Part shown: in pieces, positions 36,214 through 45,979 of the stretch
Numbering within the stretch: the first letter of the stretch is position 1
How the letters are laid out: each line of letters begins with the position of its first letter
Assembly (NCBI RefSeq): GCF_012295615.1
Contig: NZ_CP051183.1
Location: 2,693,001 to 2,757,000 of the forward strand
Direction: 5' to 3'
Length of the DNA stretch: 64,000 nt
Origin: Bermanella marisrubri
GTDB taxonomy: Bacteria; Pseudomonadota; Gammaproteobacteria; Pseudomonadales; Oceanobacteraceae
The notes under the pieces: generated by a model
Seen by the model: only the letters and a program-made list of their open reading frames with translations
What the model was told of the DNA's origin: nothing
Database searches by the model: none
Made by a program: the position numbers and the translations under genes

Positions 36214-36903
36214 TTAACCTTCCATTGATGGTAGCGTTAAATACTCTGCCGCAGCTTCTGCTGTATTGTTATCAATGTGCGGCACCACACCAAGGCACGG
36301 CGCTGGAATCATCGCTCGTAACGTTTCAATATTTTCATCGTATGCGCTCATGGCTGGGTCAATTTGGTTGGCAACCCAACCCGCAATGTGCAAACCATCA
36401 CGTTTAATAGCCTCGACCGTTAGCAAAGCGTGATTTAAACAACCCAATTTCATCCCTACAACCAGAACAACTGGTGTTCTTAGCTCTTTAATACAGTCTG
36501 CCAGTGTTTCTCTTGGATTAAGCGGTACACGATATCCACCAGCGCCTTCTATCAGAGTAAATTCTGCTTTATTCGTCATGAGTACACCGCGTAACAACCC
36601 AACTATGCGCTCGGCACTTAACGGCTTGCGAATTCGCTGCGCCGCAATATGAGGTGCAATTGCTGGTTGTAACGCAATTGGGTTTACCTGCTCATATGAT
36701 AACTGCACTGTACTTTGCGTCATCAGCTTCATGGCATCGTCGTTACGTAAACCTTGATCTGTTTCGCTACAGCCAGCGGCTACCGGTTTCAAACCTAATG
36801 TACTCAATTGTGCTTGTTTGGCCTTGGCTAATAAGCCACTGGCAATGAACGTCTTGCCTGCATCTGTATCTGTGCCCGCTATAAAGAAGATTTGTTTTGC
36901 CAT
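36214..36903 (-). CDS. bioD: Dethiobiotin synthetase
   Basis: 229 residues from the ATG at 36903 (GAGG upstream; an ATG five codons earlier has no site). P-loop GTDTDAGKTF near residue 10, EGAGGYRVPL, and the NQIDP nucleotide-specificity segment. Closes the ureido ring of DAPA with CO2 and ATP. Last gene of bioBFHCD. Confidence 0.95.
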   Translation of the reverse strand: MAKQIFFIAGTDTDAGKTFIASGLLAKAKQAQLSTLGLKPVAAGCSETDQGLRNDDAMKLMTQSTVQLSYEQVNPIALQPAIAPHIAAQRIRKPLSAERIVGLLRGVLMTNKAEFTLIEGAGGYRVPLNPRETLADCIKELRTPVVLVVGMKLGCLNHALLTVEAIKRDGLHIAGWVANQIDPAMSAYDENIETLRAMIPAPCLGVVPHIDNNTAEAAAEYLTLPSMEG

Positions 36904-36927
36904 GACTGCCTCTGTCATTCAATGTCG

Positions 36928-37731
36928 TTAATTCGGTTTTCTTAAGACAATACTTGCAACGTGATAGCGAGCTGGTAAGCCCTCTTCTTGACGATATTCT
37001 TCGAATGCTTGCATGAATGCCTTCAATTGCTTGGGCGTGGTTAAACTGCGATTGCGCCCTTGTGTTACATTGTGAGCACCGATACGTTTTAACGAATCAG
37101 TTAAACTCCTTATATCCGGGTAAAACTCCACCTCATCACGAAAGGTGACGTCAATCTCTTCAAAACACGATTCAGATATTGCCTGCTCCACATTTTGTTG
37201 AGTCTCAAAGCTATTTACATGTTGCCTCTGATCCACTTTTGACCATGCCTGCTTCAATTCACGCAACGTACCTTCAACCAATGTACTCAACACTAAATGA
37301 CCGCCGGGTTTCAGTACTCGATACTGTTCATTTAACACTTGTGAAAAAGAATCACACCATTGCACAGCAAAGTTAGAAAATATAAGCGATATAGACTCGT
37401 GTTCAAATGGCAAGGCTTCAGCATCTGCAATGGAGTATTCAAACATTGGATAAGTTTGCTTTGCATACGCTAGCATACCCTCTGAAAGATCCGCTCCTTT
37501 GATAGTACTAGACTTGAAACACTGGCGAAGTTTAGGCAAGCAATAACCAGTTCCACAACCCAAATCAAGGACAGTGTGATGATTACATAGGTCACTGTTT
37601 GATTCGTCAGGAGCGAGTGGTTCACACTTTTTTAATAAAGCGTCAGCAATACGATGTTGAATACGTGCATACTCATCGTATTCATGCGCTGCCTTACCAA
37701 AACTTTTTGCTACCGCCTGCTTGTCAAGCAT
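36928..37731 (-). CDS. bioC: Malonyl-ACP O-methyltransferase
   Basis: 267-residue SAM methyltransferase starting pimeloyl synthesis by methylating malonyl-ACP. Motif I VLDLGCGTGYCLP near residue 56, FSNFAVQWC and LKPGGHLVLST. The opening segment KQAVAKSFGKAAHEYDEYA is typical of BioC. Overlaps the bioH stop by 8 bp; 24 bp before bioD. Confidence 0.93.
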   Translation of the reverse strand: MLDKQAVAKSFGKAAHEYDEYARIQHRIADALLKKCEPLAPDESNSDLCNHHTVLDLGCGTGYCLPKLRQCFKSSTIKGADLSEGMLAYAKQTYPMFEYSIADAEALPFEHESISLIFSNFAVQWCDSFSQVLNEQYRVLKPGGHLVLSTLVEGTLRELKQAWSKVDQRQHVNSFETQQNVEQAISESCFEEIDVTFRDEVEFYPDIRSLTDSLKRIGAHNVTQGRNRSLTTPKQLKAFMQAFEEYRQEEGLPARYHVASIVLRKPN

Positions 37732-38536
37732 TCAACCCCTCCAGAAAGGTCAAAATGCCATTGGCAACGGATTGTGGTTGGGCCACCAAGCTTGCGTGAG
37801 AACCGTTGGGAACAAAACTCACAGGGTGCATTGGATTTAATTTATTAAGTTCTTGGCTGACGCCGTTGGGCACAATTGCATCATCCGTTGAAAGCAAATG
37901 CAGTGTGGGTAGCGTTAATTGCTTTAACGTAGCTCGATTATCCAATTGTGCTAATAGCTTTAAGCTGGCATTTAGAACGTCAGAGGTGGGCGCAGGAACT
38001 TGGGTATTCTGCTGCAACCATTTTAAGCTTTGCAGCATGTCTTTTTGCTCACCTACAACGGTCAAAGCAGCGAAACGGCGTAATGTGGTTTTCACATCAG
38101 CAATCGATTCCATAAAACCATCAAATAATGGTTGAGGTACACCGCTTTTCCATGATTTGTGCGCTATGAACTTTGCATTAGCATTCATAGAGACTAACGC
38201 CTCAATTCGATCAGACTTTTCAAGTTGTAATTTCGCAGCCGCTTGCACAGCCAACATGCCGCCTAAAGACCAGCCAAGCCAAGCTGACTTTTCAGGTGCA
38301 ACGGATAAAAGCCCTTCGATCAAATAAGGCAGCTGATAACTTTGTTGTGCATCCTCACATTTGGATTCACCAAACCCTGGTAGATCAACACAAACAAAAT
38401 GAAAATGATCCTTGAACAATTTCGCAAGAGGTTCAAACACATGACTATTGCTAGCCCAGCCGTGAATACAAAATAAACTCGGGTTATCCGGATTACCAAA
38501 TTCGCGAATATGAAATTCGTCGTGTTGAATCTGCAT
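37724..38536 (-). CDS. bioH: Pimeloyl-ACP methyl ester carboxylesterase
   Basis: 270-residue alpha/beta hydrolase that frees pimeloyl-ACP from its methyl ester. HGWASNSHVF oxyanion region, nucleophile Ser90 in GWSLGG, acid Asp in LSTDDAIVP and catalytic His in NGSHAS. Placement inside the bio operon between bioF and bioC supports the role. Confidence 0.93.
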   Translation of the reverse strand: MQIQHDEFHIREFGNPDNPSLFCIHGWASNSHVFEPLAKLFKDHFHFVCVDLPGFGESKCEDAQQSYQLPYLIEGLLSVAPEKSAWLGWSLGGMLAVQAAAKLQLEKSDRIEALVSMNANAKFIAHKSWKSGVPQPLFDGFMESIADVKTTLRRFAALTVVGEQKDMLQSLKWLQQNTQVPAPTSDVLNASLKLLAQLDNRATLKQLTLPTLHLLSTDDAIVPNGVSQELNKLNPMHPVSFVPNGSHASLVAQPQSVANGILTFLEGLNA

Positions 38537-38548
38537 AAAATTTTGCTC

Positions 38549-39724
38549 TTATTGATTCAAGTACTGAATGTCTTCCAGTGCTTGCAGTAATTGATTAACG
38601 TGAGCTTCACTATGAGATGCACTCAACGTAACTCTTAATCGAGATGTGCCTTCAGGTACAGTAGGCGGCCTAATTGCAGCAACGTGTATGCCTTTTTTAT
38701 TGAGTGCTTCGGTCATTAGTAGCGCCTGATCTGCTTCACCCACTATTATCGGTTGGATCGGAGTAGAAGAGTTCATTAATTCAAAACCCAACTGCCGAGC
38801 GCCTTGACGAAATTGCGAAATCAATGACTGAAGATGGATTCTTCTTTCGGCGTCTTCTTTAACAATTTGCAAACTGGTCAGCGTGGCTGCAGCCACTGCA
38901 GCGGGCATAGCAGTTGTATAAATATACGGGCGTGCAAAATTAGTAAGATACTCTATCAATGCTTCGCTACCAGCAACGAAAGCGCCTGCGGTTCCCAAGC
39001 CTTTACCTAGCGTCGCCATCAAGATGGGCACATCATCGCCAGACACATTTTGCGCTTCACATAAACCTGCACCATTATCACCCAATACACCAAAGCCATG
39101 GGCATCATCCACCATTAGCCATGCGTTATGTTTTTTTGCAGTATTCGCTAGTCGGGGCAAGTCAGCGCAATCGCCATCCATGCTAAAAACACCATCCGTA
39201 ACAATCATTTTTTGATTGGCTTGCGTTTTTAGTAGGCGCTGATTGAGATTTTCAAGATCCTTATGCAGGTATCGCTGAAAACGCGCGCCACTTAACAACC
39301 CACCATCTATCAAAGATGCGTGATTCCATTTGTCTTCAAACACGGCATCTTGCTTATTGAGTACTGAAGCAATCACGCCCATGTTAGCCATATAGCCGGT
39401 GCTAAAAAGCAAAGCGCGAGGGCGGTTGGTGAATTCGGCTAATGCTTCTTCCAACGCTTGATGATAATAATTATGACCATTCACTAAATGGGCCGCACCA
39501 CTGCCGACTCCCATCTCATCCGCTGCGTCCTTAAAACGCTGAATGATTCGAGCATCATTTGCTAGGCCTAAATAATCGTTGGAACAGAAACTCAACATAG
39601 TACGACCATTGATTTCGACCTGGGGTCCTTGCGGCGAACTCAATACTCGACATTGGCGATACAAATTGCGCTCACGACGCTCATTGAGCGCCTGATACAA
39701 TACATGATCTAACGTGGAAGACAT
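38549..39724 (-). CDS. bioF: 8-amino-7-oxononanoate synthase
   Basis: 391-residue PLP enzyme condensing pimeloyl-ACP with alanine. SNDYLGLA, GSGAAHLVNG, DDAHGFGVLG, and PLP Lys241 in ATLGKGLGT. Twelve bp before bioH, eleven after bioB. Confidence 0.96.
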   Translation of the reverse strand: MSSTLDHVLYQALNERRERNLYRQCRVLSSPQGPQVEINGRTMLSFCSNDYLGLANDARIIQRFKDAADEMGVGSGAAHLVNGHNYYHQALEEALAEFTNRPRALLFSTGYMANMGVIASVLNKQDAVFEDKWNHASLIDGGLLSGARFQRYLHKDLENLNQRLLKTQANQKMIVTDGVFSMDGDCADLPRLANTAKKHNAWLMVDDAHGFGVLGDNGAGLCEAQNVSGDDVPILMATLGKGLGTAGAFVAGSEALIEYLTNFARPYIYTTAMPAAVAAATLTSLQIVKEDAERRIHLQSLISQFRQGARQLGFELMNSSTPIQPIIVGEADQALLMTEALNKKGIHVAAIRPPTVPEGTSRLRVTLSASHSEAHVNQLLQALEDIQYLNQ

Positions 39725-39735
39725 GCGCTTTTTAT

Positions 39736-40794
39736 CTATACGGATGCGTCGTAGAAAGGTTGGTTTTGATCGTTCTTTTGCACCTGTTTGCTAAGCACTT
39801 CAGCTTGCTCATCGTCATTGTGATCAACAATGGCTTGCTCTGGACGTAGGCCTAAACGCTTAAACAATTGCATGTCCTTGTGGGCTTCAGGATTCGGTGT
39901 GGTTAAAAGGCATTCGCCATAGAAAATAGAATTAGCACCGGCCATGAAGCACATTGCTTGCATCTCGTCACTCATATCTTCGCGGCCTGCACTGAGACGC
40001 ACATGGGATTTGGGCATGAGAATACGCGCCACAGCGATGCAGCGCACAAAATCGATAGGATCTAAATCTTCTACATCCTCGAGTGGTGTGCCTTTCACTT
40101 TCACCAACATGTTGATCGGCACACTCTCTGGATGCACAGGTAAGTTCGCTAATTGTGCCAGCAACCCAATGCGATCTTTCTTGCGTTCACCCATACCGAT
40201 GATGCCACCGGAACAGATTTTCATACCACTATCACGAACGTGCTGCAGTGTATCTAATCGATCGCTGTACGTGCGCGTCGTAATAATTTGATCATAATAA
40301 TCTGGACTCGTATCCAAATTGTGGTTGTAATAATCCAATCCGGCTTCAGCCAACTCACCCGCCTGTTCTTCATTTAGCATCCCCAAGGTCATGCAGGTTT
40401 CTAACCCCATCGCCTTTACGCCTTTTACCATTTCTAGAACGTAGGGCATATCGCGTTTATTTGGGTTTTTCCACGCTGCGCCCATGCAAAAACGCGTTGA
40501 TCCCTTGGCTTTGGCTTCTTTGGCTTTGTTTAATACGGCTTCTACTTCCATCAAGCGCTGTTTTTCTAGGCCTGTATTGTAGTGAGCCGACTGCGGGCAA
40601 TATTTACAGTCTTCTGGGCAAGCACCGGTTTTAATGCTTAATAGAGTACTGACTTGTACTTCATTGGGATCGAAATAAGTGCGATGGATGCTCTGTGCAC
40701 GGAATAGCAGATCATTAAACGGCAAATCGAACAAAGCTTGTACTTCTTGCTCATTCCAGTCATGGCGAATCTGAGGGTCTAGTTGCGCATTCAT
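39736..40794 (-). CDS. bioB: Biotin synthase
   Basis: 352-residue radical-SAM enzyme inserting sulfur into dethiobiotin. The 4Fe-4S motif Cys59-x3-Cys63-x2-Cys66 ([12 protein letters not shown]) and the auxiliary cluster region with RLSAGREDM are present. First gene of bioBFHCD. No BirA-type operator (TTGTAAACC half-sites) is visible upstream. Confidence 0.97.
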   Translation of the reverse strand: MNAQLDPQIRHDWNEQEVQALFDLPFNDLLFRAQSIHRTYFDPNEVQVSTLLSIKTGACPEDCKYCPQSAHYNTGLEKQRLMEVEAVLNKAKEAKAKGSTRFCMGAAWKNPNKRDMPYVLEMVKGVKAMGLETCMTLGMLNEEQAGELAEAGLDYYNHNLDTSPDYYDQIITTRTYSDRLDTLQHVRDSGMKICSGGIIGMGERKKDRIGLLAQLANLPVHPESVPINMLVKVKGTPLEDVEDLDPIDFVRCIAVARILMPKSHVRLSAGREDMSDEMQAMCFMAGANSIFYGECLLTTPNPEAHKDMQLFKRLGLRPEQAIVDHNDDEQAEVLSKQVQKNDQNQPFYDASV

Positions 40795-40836
40795 ATTATT
40801 ATCCTTTTTAGGTGCATTGCCTGATATACCAATACA

Positions 40837-40861
40837 AGCGCTATGACTAGGCTAGAGCGCT
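40837..40861. promoter_or_regulatory. Dyad AGCGCT...AGCGCT between bioB and comF
   Basis: Two self-complementary AGCGCT sequences 13 bp apart with CTAG twice in between. In the short divergent region; a weak operator candidate. Confidence 0.3.
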
Positions 40862-41613
40862 CCATCAAGGCCATGAAAACAAGTAATAACGCTATGTTAT
40901 CCAGAATATTCAAACAGTCAACCATTGCAATAAATAGGGTTTACAGATGTATAAATAAAGAACTATGCAGCCTATGCCTAAACCCAACATCCTTAACACA
41001 AGGAATTTGCTCCGATTGTGCCTCAGATCTACCTCGTATAACACAAGCCTGCCCTCGCTGCAGTGAGCCCAATCTATTTGGTCATATCTGCGGACATTGC
41101 CTCGCTTCACCCCCCGCCTTCTCCAAAGTAATTGCACCGTTTCAGTATGTTGCCCCCATCAAGCAATTGCTGGTTCAATTCAAACGGGGGCGTAATACGG
41201 CACGTCCATTTCTGGTCAATGCACTGATAGAGCAGCTCAGCGACCACGAATTCGAGTTAATTGTACCTATACCTTATCACTGGAAACGCTTAATTCAGCG
41301 CGGTTATCATCCTACCTTGCACCTAGCCCAGCTAATTGCTCGTCATTTCTCCTTGCCTGTTTCAGAATGTCTTGTGCGCCCTCGACCGAGCGTTAGTCAG
41401 CGTGGCCTCTCTCGCGAACAACGTAAAACGAACGTAAAAAACGCATTTGAGGTGAACTCTGCGCAATATATTGAAGGTAAGAATGTCTTATTGATTGATG
41501 ATGTCATGACAACAGGAGCCACAGCCCATGAAGCGTCTCTAACACTGATTAAATCTGGCGCCAAAAGTGTTTGTGTCGCTTGTCTAGCGCGCACGCCGCC
41601 ACAGACAATTTAG
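40843..41613 (+). CDS. comF: ComF-family amidophosphoribosyltransferase-like protein
   Basis: Up to 256 residues. An N-terminal zinc-finger with CSLC, CSDC, CPRC and CGHC pairs (residues ~42-88), then a PRTase-fold domain with [17 protein letters not shown] and the PRPP-binding [13 protein letters not shown]. In competent bacteria ComF acts in DNA uptake. The start is uncertain: ATG at 40843, 40873 or 40894, none with a good ribosome site. The first would overlap the bio promoter region, so a later one is plausible. Confidence 0.85.
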   Translation: MTRLERSIKAMKTSNNAMLSRIFKQSTIAINRVYRCINKELCSLCLNPTSLTQGICSDCASDLPRITQACPRCSEPNLFGHICGHCLASPPAFSKVIAPFQYVAPIKQLLVQFKRGRNTARPFLVNALIEQLSDHEFELIVPIPYHWKRLIQRGYHPTLHLAQLIARHFSLPVSECLVRPRPSVSQRGLSREQRKTNVKNAFEVNSAQYIEGKNVLLIDDVMTTGATAHEASLTLIKSGAKSVCVACLARTPPQTI

Positions 41614-41657
41614 GAAAAGATCAGGTACAATCCTGCTCTTTGTCTTTGAGATTTGCC

Positions 41658-42668
41658 ATGAATGATCACGAACAAGAGCTTAGTCACGAATACGCTCAGC
41701 TTAATCCAGATCGAATTCTGAATATTCTCGATGAAATATTGGCACCGCTCAATTGGTTGTGCTCAGGTCATGTCCTCGCTCTGAATAGCTATGAAAACCG
41801 TGTGTACCAAATTGGTGTCGAAGAGCATCCAGATGTGATCGCAAAGTTTTATCGCCCCAATCGCTGGAGTCGAGAAGCGATTTTAGAGGAACACACATTT
41901 GCCTTAGAGGCCGTCGAATCTGAATTGCCAGTTGTTCCTCCACTGGAAATAGATGGCGAAACGCTATTCGAAAAAGATGGTTTTATGATTGCTCTTTTTC
42001 GCAAACAAGGCGGCTACAGTGGACAACTCGAACGTCTAGACGATTTCGAACAAATGGGTCGCTTATTGGGTCGGTTGCATCAACTCGCCAATAGCATTGA
42101 AATACAGCACCGTCCACAAATGACGCCGCAAACCTTTATTAAAGATAGCCTGAACTACCTATACGAACAGGATTGGATTGATCCCAATGTAAGCCATGCT
42201 TACAAAAGTCTGGCCACAGATTTAGAAGGCCTAGTAGACGAGCGTTGGCAAAGTATTCAACCCAACTTACAGCTCTGCCATGGGGATTTGCATGCCAGCA
42301 ATTTACTCTGGGTGGACCACACCCCCTACATGCTAGACCTAGATGACTGTCGTTTAGCCCCTCGAATTCAAGATATGTGGATGCTGCTCTATGGTGAGCG
42401 CGACGAAATGCTTAGCCAACTTGATGCCATTGCAAGAGGCTATGATATGTTTTTGCCGTTTCCTAGCCAGCAATTAGGCCTAATAGAAGTGTTAAGAACC
42501 ATGCGACTGATCCATTATAGCGCGTGGCTAGCCCGTCGCTGGGATGATCCAGCATTTAAGCAAGCCTTTCCTTGGTTTGAATCACCTCGCTACTGGTCTG
42601 ATCAAGTTCTCACTTTACGCGAACAGTTTGCCAATATGCAGGAACCTGCTTTGCAGCTCGCATTCTAA
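41658..42668 (+). CDS. srkA: Stress response kinase A (YihE/RdoA family)
   Basis: 336 residues from ATG 41658; an in-frame upstream start lies in comF. Aminoglycoside-phosphotransferase-like kinase fold: ENRVYQIG, IAKFYRPNRW with the ATP-binding Lys, catalytic LCHGDLHASNLLW, and metal-binding LDLDDC. SrkA phosphorylates proteins on Ser/Thr and counters MazF-linked death in E. coli. Follows comF by 44 bp. Confidence 0.92.
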   Translation: MNDHEQELSHEYAQLNPDRILNILDEILAPLNWLCSGHVLALNSYENRVYQIGVEEHPDVIAKFYRPNRWSREAILEEHTFALEAVESELPVVPPLEIDGETLFEKDGFMIALFRKQGGYSGQLERLDDFEQMGRLLGRLHQLANSIEIQHRPQMTPQTFIKDSLNYLYEQDWIDPNVSHAYKSLATDLEGLVDERWQSIQPNLQLCHGDLHASNLLWVDHTPYMLDLDDCRLAPRIQDMWMLLYGERDEMLSQLDAIARGYDMFLPFPSQQLGLIEVLRTMRLIHYSAWLARRWDDPAFKQAFPWFESPRYWSDQVLTLREQFANMQEPALQLAF

Positions 42669-42704
42669 GCCAATAGAATGCTGAATTTTTTAAGGATGAC
42701 TCTA

Positions 42705-43250
42705 ATGCAAATAATGAAAACATTGACTACGGGTTTAGTTTGCTTGGCTTCACTAGGTACCAACGTTGCACTTTCACAAGAAAGCACTACAAAAGCGGCG
42801 GATACAGACAAAAAAATTACCATCAACTTAGATAAACTCAGAGTCGGCGTTGGCTTCAATTATAATCGCATCGATAACTCCTCGCTTAGTTCAGCAAAAG
42901 ACGGTAAAGCCTCTGGTTCACAAGTCTTTTTCGGTTACGCCCTTGGTAATCGCTATGGTACAGAAACCTCTATAGAAGCGGGATACATAAAAAGTGGTGA
43001 GCTATACGATAATAGCGATATTGATGTAAACGGTTTTTGGGGCAGCGCCGTTGTGCGTAAGCCTTTACCGGAAATCCGTGAAGACTTGAGTGCCATTGCT
43101 CGTATTGGTGTGGGCTTAAAAGGTGACGACGGCTTATTTGTTGGCATTGGTGCCCAATATGATATTCACCCCAACGTCTTTGTGCGTTTGGAATATCTAA
43201 ACAAAGACCTAACACAAAGCTACCAAGCTAACTTAGGTTTTTCATTCTAG
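42705..43250 (+). CDS. Outer-membrane beta-barrel protein
   Basis: 181 residues from ATG 42705 (AAGGA 8 nt upstream). Signal peptide (MKTLTTGLVCLASLGTNVALSQ) and then alternating beta-strand pattern with GVGFNYNRID, SQVFFGYALG, IGVGLKGDDG and a terminal Phe (NLGFSF), typical of OmpA/OmpW-size eight-strand barrels. No peptidoglycan domain. Specific function unknown. Confidence 0.75.
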   Translation: MQIMKTLTTGLVCLASLGTNVALSQESTTKAADTDKKITINLDKLRVGVGFNYNRIDNSSLSSAKDGKASGSQVFFGYALGNRYGTETSIEAGYIKSGELYDNSDIDVNGFWGSAVVRKPLPEIREDLSAIARIGVGLKGDDGLFVGIGAQYDIHPNVFVRLEYLNKDLTQSYQANLGFSF

Positions 43251-43328
43251 TCATTGAGTCCACTGAACATCTGACAGCGGTTTTTCAACTATAATTGCTT
43301 AGGACAGAACTGCTGTTGGATTTCGATC

Positions 43329-44060
43329 ATGCCACCATATCGATTCGCTTACACCATTTTACTGATACTACTCTCTGTAAAGTGCAATGCCCTTGAAATG
43401 GGTGTTGCATCCTCCCAAGTAGCACCTGTGGCATCTATTTATTACGATTCGAACGGCCCCAAGCTTCGGCCTGAGGGTATATTGTATGAGTTGGGCCAAT
43501 ATGCAGAAAACTATACCTCAGAAAAGATTCGCTACAAGGTTATACCGAGAGGAGACGTGGACACCCTACTCTCCAATGGTCAATTACAATCTGTTTGCTA
43601 CACCAGAGCAGAATGGCACCCAAACCTTGACAACATACTGCTCACAGATGCCTTCATGCAAGATAAGGAAATCTTGGTTTCGATCAAACCTCATATACCT
43701 AAAATACAAAAATATAACGATCTGAATGGCATGGCAATCGGGCTCATGGAGCACTACCAATATCCTAGATTCCGCCATCTCATTGATAGTAAAGCCGTTA
43801 TTCCGGTTTATCATAAGCGAGAGATATACAATATTATCGGCTTGTTCCGTGATAAAAAGGTCGATGTGATTTTAATTAAGGAACGAACTCTGAAACACCT
43901 GCTTGAAGTTATTCCTGATATTGTGGGCAAGGAAAGATTATACAGCCACCCACTCTCCACAAATTTATTGATCCACTGCGCTGTAAGCAAACATCATAAA
44001 AAGCAACTACCGGTTCTAAATAAAGCTATACAGGCCTACACCCAAGACCATCCACTTTAA
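43329..44060 (+). CDS. Periplasmic substrate-binding protein, family 3-like
   Basis: 243 residues with a signal peptide (about 1-22). The body resembles amino-acid-type solute-binding proteins (PEGILYELGQYAEN near 55, DVDTLLSNGQLQSVCYTRAEW). No transporter permease or ATPase is adjacent, so it may be an orphan receptor or have a non-transport role. Its own 78-bp upstream gap shows no clear promoter. Confidence 0.65.
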   Translation: MPPYRFAYTILLILLSVKCNALEMGVASSQVAPVASIYYDSNGPKLRPEGILYELGQYAENYTSEKIRYKVIPRGDVDTLLSNGQLQSVCYTRAEWHPNLDNILLTDAFMQDKEILVSIKPHIPKIQKYNDLNGMAIGLMEHYQYPRFRHLIDSKAVIPVYHKREIYNIIGLFRDKKVDVILIKERTLKHLLEVIPDIVGKERLYSHPLSTNLLIHCAVSKHHKKQLPVLNKAIQAYTQDHPL

Positions 44061-44108
44061 TACTGGTATTATACCCACCATAATTAATGCGCGTTTCAAT
44101 GGATATCT

Positions 44109-45116
44109 ATGCCTTTAGCTCCTCCTAGTCAGTTACTACTGCAACAAGATTTACCTGAGCATGCTTTGCTGGTCAATCCTCCCCATGATGACCTAGCCCA
44201 ATCTATACCTAGTGGATGGCATGCTGCCTGTTTTAGCCATAGCACCAATACTGTATTTGAAACTCAAGGGTTTGAGACCGTATCTGTATTGGCGCCAAAA
44301 CAACATGCTTATCAAAGCATCATTGTCTATTTACCAAAATCCAAAAATCGATTGCAATATGTCATCGACTACTGTTGTTCGAGCCTTGCAGACGATGGCG
44401 AGATTTGGTTTGTTGGTGAAAACAAAGGCGGAATAAAAAGCCTTGCCAAGCAAACCAAAAAACTCTTTGAGCAAAGTGATAAGTTTGCCACAGGTAAACA
44501 CAGCGCCATTGTAAGTGCCAGCAAGCCATTAACTGCAAAGGACTTTGAACTACAAACCTATTACCAGAATCAAGTAAACGAACTTGATATGCATGTACAG
44601 GCTCTGCCGGGTGTGTTTAGCCAAGAAAAGCTAGATAAAGGCACTGAAGTATTACTGAAAAATCTACCTCGTAAAATTAAAGGTAGAGTGTTAGATTTCG
44701 GCTGCGGCGCTGGGGTCATTGGATGCTATGTTCAACAACATCGCGAAGTCGACGAGATTGATATGCTCGACGACGATTTACTTGCTGTCAAAAGTGCGCA
44801 ACGCACGATTGAAAAGAATAGCATTCCCTACGCTGAGGCTTTTGCCAGCAATGGCTTTGATGAGGTAGAGGATCGCTACAACTGGATCATAAGCAACCCT
44901 CCTTTTCATCAAGGAGTAAAAACCCATTACGAAGTGACGGAGCAGTTTTTAGCAAAGGCTAAAGACCACTTAAAGCTTAGCGGCAAGCTTCTTATCGTAG
45001 CCAATGAATTTTTAAGTTATGAAGTCATTCTCAAATACCACTTTAAGATGGTCAAAGAGGTGGCCAGAGAAAACGGCTTTAAAGTGCTGCAGTGTGAAGG
45101 CATCATGAGAAAATAG
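44109..45116 (+). CDS. rsmC: 16S rRNA (guanine-1207-N2)-methyltransferase
   Basis: 335 residues. Two-domain RsmC layout: a degenerate N-terminal methyltransferase domain and a C-terminal catalytic domain with LDFGCGAGVIGCY, MLDDDLLAVKSA, and the N2-guanine-type motif SNPPFHQG. Modifies G1207 of helix 34. RlmG is an alternative in this family but length and motifs fit RsmC. Confidence 0.87.
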   Translation: MPLAPPSQLLLQQDLPEHALLVNPPHDDLAQSIPSGWHAACFSHSTNTVFETQGFETVSVLAPKQHAYQSIIVYLPKSKNRLQYVIDYCCSSLADDGEIWFVGENKGGIKSLAKQTKKLFEQSDKFATGKHSAIVSASKPLTAKDFELQTYYQNQVNELDMHVQALPGVFSQEKLDKGTEVLLKNLPRKIKGRVLDFGCGAGVIGCYVQQHREVDEIDMLDDDLLAVKSAQRTIEKNSIPYAEAFASNGFDEVEDRYNWIISNPPFHQGVKTHYEVTEQFLAKAKDHLKLSGKLLIVANEFLSYEVILKYHFKMVKEVARENGFKVLQCEGIMRK

Positions 45117-45159
45117 AAGGTCCTGCCCTACTTCCAACAAAGCAGCCTAGCTACAACGA

Positions 45160-45966
45160 CTAGTCTGCTTTGTTCGTGCTTTCAAATATCTTATCTGCGG
45201 ATGCTTCAACAAATCCGCTATATAGCTTTCCGTCTGGCTTCTTGTAGCGAAGCGCAAATTCGTAGAAACAACTTGGAATCGTCAGCTGTCCATCACTGAA
45301 GTCCAACGTTTTCGTATCTGCCATGGTAGAGCTTTGCTCTAGTAGTACCTCCGGTGAACCCTTTATCTCACCGCCTGCACTATTGAGCGTATAACCAGAA
45401 TCCTTCAGCTTTTGATTGACCGCTTCAATCGTATCGTATTGCTCAAGCTCATTAATGCTCACCGTGAAATGATTTGCTCGAAAGCCCCAAGCCGACATCC
45501 ATGCCGCGTATTCACTTTCAGCGGCCAAGGTTTCATAAACTTGGCGCTCTACTGACCAATGAATACCACTATATAAAAAGTCATCGGCCAAATAGGCTTG
45601 TTCATCCACACTATCAACTAGTTGATTAATTAAGTGTTGCGCCTGTTCAGACAATTGCTCGCACAATAGTTGAGAAATGAACACTTTAGGTAGCGTTGGG
45701 TCTTCATGCTCAAAATGCTTTGCGTATAGCTTCTTTGCCTTAAAGTGATACTCTCCGCCCTCTTTATAGCCTAGACGAATAAAATGCTCAGCCAGTTTAT
45801 CGAGGTTCACTTTGTCGTGATTAAATGTGCGCAAAGCAATATGATCATTGATAATAGGTTTATCTTGAGTAGCACCTAGCAGTTCATGAATACTCATCGC
45901 TGACGGCGTATGGTTTACATAATCTTGCCACAAGCCTGCAAACAAGGATTCAGTATGGTTGTGCAT
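45160..45966 (-). CDS. DUF1338 protein (2-oxoadipate dioxygenase/decarboxylase family)
   Basis: 268 residues. Vicinal-oxygen-chelate-like non-haem iron fold; NDHIALRTFN near residue 41 carries a likely metal His and downstream SGIHWSVERQ and NHFTVSINEL add His residues. HglS/YdcJ, the characterised member, converts 2-oxoadipate to 2-hydroxyglutarate in lysine breakdown. Here it follows astA by 13 bp, so it may process an arginine- or lysine-derived 2-oxo acid. The C-terminal codons sit in one arm of a dyad with 45137-45146. Confidence 0.8.
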   Translation of the reverse strand: MHNHTESLFAGLWQDYVNHTPSAMSIHELLGATQDKPIINDHIALRTFNHDKVNLDKLAEHFIRLGYKEGGEYHFKAKKLYAKHFEHEDPTLPKVFISQLLCEQLSEQAQHLINQLVDSVDEQAYLADDFLYSGIHWSVERQVYETLAAESEYAAWMSAWGFRANHFTVSINELEQYDTIEAVNQKLKDSGYTLNSAGGEIKGSPEVLLEQSSTMADTKTLDFSDGQLTIPSCFYEFALRYKKPDGKLYSGFVEASADKIFESTNKAD

Positions 45967-45979
45967 GTCAGTCTCCCTA

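Noticed and set aside
40795..40872. BirA operator at bioB
   Set aside because: No TTGTAAACC-type half-sites; only an AGCGCT dyad is present.
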